From Rhabdophis nuchalis (Eukaryota; Chordata; Lepidosauria; Squamata; Natricidae): a DNA stretch of 64,000 nucleotides. This document shows positions 59,076 to 64,000 of this stretch, one piece after another. The stretch is taken from the NCBI GenBank assembly GCA_039707465.1, contig CM077645.1, positions 161,166,503 to 161,230,502 of the forward strand, read 5' to 3'. How positions within the stretch are numbered: the first letter of the stretch is position 1; every line of letters starts with the position of its first letter. The translations under genes and the position numbers were made by a program. The notes below the pieces were generated by a model, which was given only the letters and a program-made list of their open reading frames with translations, ran no database searches and was not told the DNA's origin.

Positions 59076-62004
59076 ATGATCTTTACTGTGCCTTAACTTT
59101 GCACATAAATATAATTTAGCTTTTACATGTGTGCATATTCATAAGTACACAGGCACAACAGAGAGGGGGGGGGGGGGGAGAAAGGCCTTATCCTAATGGG
59201 AAGATATAAAAGATTGCTGTTTGGAGTGAAATACTTGCCAAAATATCTTAGTCTGGTCAGGACCATTTTAAGCAGACTGACCTTACAGGATAGAATTAGC
59301 TTAAACAGGACGTTTGGATATGCCTTCTATCATACTTGCATTAGTTTAAAGGCTATTGCTTCAGACAGATGGAATTAAATTGCACACTGATAAATATTAA
59401 TGCTTGCTAATGCTAGAAGTATTTATATTCATTACCAACTGACCTTTTCACAATAATGTTGAGTTTTTGTTCTCTTTTTTCTTCTTGACTATGTCTCTTG
59501 CTTTCCTCCCTCATAATCACTTTTGGATATTGCAAAAGAGGCTTCAGCAGCCGAGTGAACTCATTACTAACAAACTTGGATTCATTTTTCATTTTAAGCT
59601 CCTCTGGCACTCATCACTGTTGAAGCAGTATTCAAAAACTGACATGCTTACTCTTCATATGTCCTCTTTCAACCTATCATTCTGTTATAAAGAAAAATTA
59701 GGTTGCTAGGCCTGCACTTCTGGTTTAAGCAATTATAGATAGCATCAGAATGAAAATACATCTACATTTCAACAAAGTCCCAATCCTATGCGCCTGCAAA
59801 TATGTTCTGAGCAGTGACAGTCAAAATGATTGAGGGAACTGTTGTCAGGACACAGTCCAAGGTCTAGGAATCATAGGTAGGGTATCAGCTAGATTCAGTG
59901 TCAGAATTTTGGCAGGCAAAAGCCCATATTTTGAGGTGCACATTCCAGAGTGTTTCAAGAACTAACAATGGCTCTTAAATATAGTCTACGCCAGAAATAT
60001 TTCAGTCTTGCAAGACAGAAATTAGCTCATCAGAGTTGTCCAAAAGGAGACCAGGAAATATAAGCACCATCTGTATTGTGAGGTTACATTAAACAGAATC
60101 TTGCAGGACAGAAATCACTTTTTACTCTCCTCTCTTTTTAGTCTCTGGAAAACTAGGAAAAGTATATTTTCCTCCACTTGTGGATTGAGCTACTTTTTAC
60201 CAAATTGTTGCCTAGGCTGCAGATATTCCTCCTGTCTTCCAAGTTCATTCTCGTATACCATTACAATTTAAGGATCTGGAGAGAGGTCATATTGGAGAAG
60301 GTCCATCTGTGTGGTCTCCAAGAATCATCACCAATGTAATGACATATAATCAATCACTCATTGGAGTTCTGGTTTTAGGTAAGGACTGGGGTAGATGGGA
60401 AGTGAAGGATGGGGGAGGGGGAAATGCATCGCTTGCTTTTCTCCTATTCTTAATATAGCCGTAACAAATGAGGGGCAGGGGAGGATGGAAAATAAACACA
60501 GTGGATGTTTTGGAACAGCACAGCATAAGGTAGGCACTTCTTCTAAAACACCAGTGGCAATTATATTAGGTTCATCAGATTTAGACTGCAATGCTCTAGA
60601 TGACTAGGAGGTGGTAGTAAAGAGATATTTAAAACTCTTTGCTGCCACTTACTGGTCTTCTGAAGTTTTGCAACCCATGTGGCATGTGGCAACTTTGAAG
60701 TGTATATAAAGAGGGGAAATCAAATGTTCCAGACATGGGCAGGAACAATTTATATGATATTTAAACATTAGGCTTCTCTTTGAGAATTTGTTTTTATTTA
60801 TTTGTATCCTGCCTTTATTATTTCTACAAATAACTCAAGGCAGAAAATATATCTGATATTCCTTCCTTCTCTCCCCCCCCCCATTATAACTCTGTGAGGT
60901 GGGGTGGGGAAAGAAAGAGAGAGAGAGGGAGGGAGGGAGAGAGAGAGAGAGAGATTGGCTCAAGGTCATCCAAACAACTTTCATGGGTAAGGTGGGACTA
61001 GAATTTAGTCTCTCACTTTCTAGCCTGATGCCTTAACTATTAGACCAGCATGATTATCCTGGATAATATTAATGCAAAATGCAAAAAGCATACTGACACT
61101 AATTTCCCCTCTTTCACAGAAATCTGTATGCATTAATTACTTCTGATAGTAAAATCCTTCTGAGAATAACTCACAGAGGATACAAAAAGATGTAAAACAG
61201 ATGGTGGTTCCTGAAACAAGGAGGAAAAAAGTATTGGTCAAGAAAATTGCAGTAAGAAGGCATAACTGTCCCATAGCTCACCTCACAAGCTACTTAACAG
61301 ATATTTGATTTTTTCAGTACTAAATTACTTTCTGAATTAAGCTTCCAGAATCTTCAATAAAAGGACCAAATAAAAGTAATTTCTTCACTGGAAGTTGAAA
61401 TATCATGTTTATCAAAACTACACCAAGAACAGCTGGTACCATATCCCCTCAGATTCATTAAAGACCCTGAAAAGTTAGCAGAAAATTTGATTTTAGAGAA
61501 ATAATATTCTTAGGGAGAAGTTTGGTAAATTTTGTTGGCTCCTATTGTGGCTTGAATTAATTGAAGAGAGCATGTGATTTCTTTTGGATTTTGCACATGT
61601 TTACTCATCCCTGAATGTCTTTAAAAAAAAATATGTATGGGGATCAAAGAAGCAAAACATTTTGAGAATTATTTAAATTGATATAAATCCTGAAAAGTAG
61701 ACATTTATTTTATTTACCTTCTGGAATATTACTCTGCTTTCCAAGGCATAGTCCTCCCAAATCAGCTCACAGAATTAAAGCAATGCCGTTTGTAAAGACT
61801 GAGAGTTGAATTGTTGTAATATATTTAACAGATCAACAGTCTTTGACACATTGCAGATCCTGAAACCAAAACATCTGTAGAATCAGTTTATAGTTAAATG
61901 TGGGAAAATGTATATTTCTTCAGAAAAAACAAAAATCCACAACTAGGAGACAATCTGATAAACCAGATTTCTGGGGTGATTGCATGATTACAAAGGGATC
62001 TAAA
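59076..62004. other. Intergenic stretch, mostly featureless
   Basis: AT-rich DNA with a poly-G run (59165-59179), a GA microsatellite (60911-60954) and a poly-C run (60871-60880). Short frames carry no recognisable protein. Confidence 0.5.
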
Positions 62005-62275
62005 ATCTAAATATATAAAAATGACTGTGTGTGTGTGTATGTTCCAGCATAACTCTAGAACGCTTCGAGCAATTTCAACAAAAATTGGTAACAGATGACT
62101 TACCTTCTGGTAACAAATACTGTGGGGATAAGAAACTCCTAAAACCCCTTGATGTGTGTGTTCTGTTAAGATACAGCCTGTTGTGCATTAAAATGACTTC
62201 TACTGTACTGCTGTAAAATGGCTTCTACTATACAGCACAGTGAAGTTGCCATGGTAATGGCTTCACAGTACTCCA
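62005..62275 (+). mobile_element. Possible Helitron-like terminal segment
   Basis: TCTAAATATATAAAAATGAC followed by a (GT)n run, GTTCCAGCATAACTCTAGAA and GAGCAATTTCAACAAAAATT. The TC start and phrase order resemble Helitron 5' ends in other vertebrates. The 3' hairpin and CTRR end are not identified. Confidence 0.35.
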
Positions 62276-62285
62276 CAAGGAGGCT

Positions 62286-62560
62286 CCCTCTGGTACTTTA
62301 CTTTTACTTTACTTTATTTACTTTATTTCCATTTCCATACCGCTCCTATCTCCCCAATGGGACTCAGGGCGGTGCACAGGAAAATTAAAAAGAATACAAC
62401 AAACATACAATAATAAATAATAGATAATAATAATAATAATATAGATAGACACATACACACACACAGATTTACAGATCTAAAAGTAAGTGGTAAGTGGGAA
62501 AATACAACATTAGAAATTACGTCATTAGAAATATGAAGTCCCTTATGAGCCAGGTCTTTA
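62286..62560 (-). mobile_element. L2 LINE 3' UTR fragment (second subfamily)
   Basis: A (TTTAC)n-type tail, then ATACCGCTCCTATCTCCCCA and GGGCGGTGCACAGG. Only the 3' UTR remains; no coding part. Confidence 0.8.
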
Positions 62561-62714
62561 GAGCTCTAAAGACAGCCATATCTAGTCTCCTAGAGGGGAA
62601 GCAGCTATGAATTTGGGAGGATGGTAGAGAATGTTGTGTGTCCTGATATCATACCAGGTGAGTGATAAGAAGGTGTAGTCTACCATGAAATGCCAACTGC
62701 ACAATTGTCTACAA

Positions 62715-62849
62715 CAGGGGTCTCCAACCTTTGCAACTTTAAGTCTGAAGGACTTCAGCTCCCAGACTTCTCCAGCCAGCTTAGCTGGCTGGAGAAGTCT
62801 GGGAGTTGAAGTCCTTCAGACTTAAAGTTGCAAAGGTTGGAGACCCTTG
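62715..62849. mobile_element. Hairpin hAT-type miniature transposon with perfect duplication
   Basis: CAGGGGTCTCCAACCTTTGC to its complement; GTCTACAA repeated exactly at 62707-62714 and 62850-62857. The centre is AGCCAGCTTAGCTGGCTGG. Confidence 0.93.
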
Positions 62850-63158
62850 GTCTACAAGACCTAGGGAGTGCTGATCTAATGGTGGGGCCAGAAGAGAAGA
62901 ATACCAGATGCAATATTCATATAATGTTCCAAACAAATGATTTTCACATTAATTAGCAACAAATTGAAATGTTTGAACTACAGTTTGTTCAAAAGCAGGA
63001 CTTCTAATGAAGAGTGCAATAATTCATACTGGATACTAATGGAAGATAAATAATAGTGATAGATTTGCTTTTCAGAAGTAAAGTCTTAAATGCTGAATTA
63101 ACTGATGTTTTTCAAAAATTCTGAATGTGGAAAAACTCCCAGTCGGCATGATTTACAT

Positions 63159-63204
<46 letters not shown>
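63159..63204 (+). repeat. (TG)n microsatellite
   Basis: About 22 TG units at the left edge of the large inverted repeat; an (AC)n run (63855-63876) lies at the other side. Confidence 0.96.
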
Positions 63205-63205
<1 letters not shown>

Positions 63206-63206
<1 letters not shown>

Positions 63207-63766
63207 GACAGAAAGCTATTAGTTTCGTTGTGTCTATTTTTTACATGTGTGGTAGGTTTTTGAGCTGATAAATAAATAAATAAATAAATAAATAAGGGAG
63301 ACTAGGATAGATCTATTTCAAGCTTTTTAAGCTCTCATCAGCTAGCCATACCCTCACTGGGATTTGAACTGGGGCTGTATTACATGTTAGACAGATGTTT
63401 TAGCTACTAAGCCACCAGGTTCTCCTCCTGATCAGCTGAGACAGGGGAAATAAGTTTATGCTTGTGTCACAACACCCTGGTAAGCCCCAATTAAGGGAGG
63501 AAGTATACTGCTTTCCTTATAAGCATATACTTATTTCCCTTGTCTCAGCTGATCAGGAGGAGAACCTGGTGGCTTAGTGGCTAAAACATCTGCCTAACAT
63601 GTAATACAGCTCCAGTTCAAATCCCAGTAAGGGTATGGCTAGCTGATGAGAGCTAAAAAGCTCGAAACAGATCTATCCTAGTCTCCCTTATTTATTTATT
63701 TATCAGCTCAAAAACCTACCACACATGTAAAAAATAGACACAACGAAACTAATAGCTTTCTGTCTA
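63206..63766. repeat. Large inverted repeat made of two tRNA-like SINE units
   Basis: Arms of about 250 bp (63206-63455 and 63530-63766) are reverse complements with few differences, around a spacer of about 75 bases. Each arm holds AGACAGAAAGCTATTAG, an (AAAT)n run, and the tRNA-like repeat (TGGCTTAGTGG and GTTCAAATCCC, minus strand in the left arm and plus strand in the right arm). The 55-base segment GTGTCACAACACCCTGG.. of the spacer is repeated inverted at 63793-63855. Confidence 0.85.
63560..63690 (+). mobile_element. tRNA-like SINE unit with hammerhead-like motif (right arm)
   Basis: A-box-like TGGCTTAGTGG (63571), B-box-like GTTCAAATCCC (63615), then CTGATGAGAGCTAAAAAGCT and CGAAACAGATCT. 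CTGATGA, a GAGCT/AGCTC stem and GAAAC stand in hammerhead order, but I cannot fold a convincing stem I. Confidence 0.5.
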
Positions 63767-64000
63767 GATGGTCTCTGGTGATGAGCCGAAAGGCAGAAAA
63801 GGAAAGCAGTACACTTCCTCCATTAATTGGGGCTTACCAGGGTGTTGTGACACATACACACACACACACACACATATATGAATGATGTACACCGGTATCT
63901 ATCAAATATTGTCTGATACACAGAGCATCTGACTTTTCTGCTTTCACTGAGCTGCCAAACTAGCTTAAACCATTTAATTAAGAAAATAAACAATATTAAT

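Noticed and set aside
63560..63640. Possible tRNA gene from A- and B-box matches
   Set aside because: The sequence does not fold as a full cloverleaf and is present in at least three repeat copies; it is a tRNA-derived SINE head.

Overview
The window is vertebrate nuclear DNA, almost certainly from a squamate reptile and probably a snake. The reasons are a four-exon vertebrate gene spread over 26 kb, GT-AG introns, a CpG-rich first exon, and a dense mix of transposons typical of squamates: CR1, L2, L1, a Rex1-like LINE, Bov-B, tRNA-derived SINEs, DIRS, Penelope-type remnants and many hAT miniatures. Microsatellites are abundant. Nothing here is bacterial or viral in layout.

One host gene is present, on the + strand: DIPK1C (FAM69C), a divergent protein kinase-like type II membrane protein of the early secretory pathway. 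Its coding exons are 321-509, 11230-11904, 22100-22264 and 26388-26642. All three introns are phase 0 and the joined reading frame is 427 codons plus a stop. A decayed partial copy of exon 2 lies 70 bases into intron 2 (about 11976-12062).

From about 27.3 kb to the end I see no further host exon. This flank holds a divergent L2-like LINE (28.8-29.8 kb), a SPIN-like hAT element with a perfect 8-bp duplication (36812-37007), an antisense Bov-B fragment (37156-37800), two SINEs with perfect target duplications (38.4-39.6 kb), three related solo LTR-like units with 4-bp duplications (39.8, 45.1 and 58.3 kb), a CR1 with an open 868-codon frame (41926-44532), and a second CR1 copy (50478-59075) split by three later insertions: a 5.8-kb DIRS element, a 963-bp hAT element and a solo LTR. 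The last kilobase holds a large inverted repeat built from a tRNA-like repeat.

Most elements were bounded by finding their target-site duplications directly in the sequence. The most noteworthy observations are the hammerhead-ribozyme cores in Penelope-like remnants, the DIRS internal complementary region, three hAT families that share one internal module under different terminal repeats, and the exon-2 duplicate. Family names rest on recognition of motifs and termini, not on database searches.
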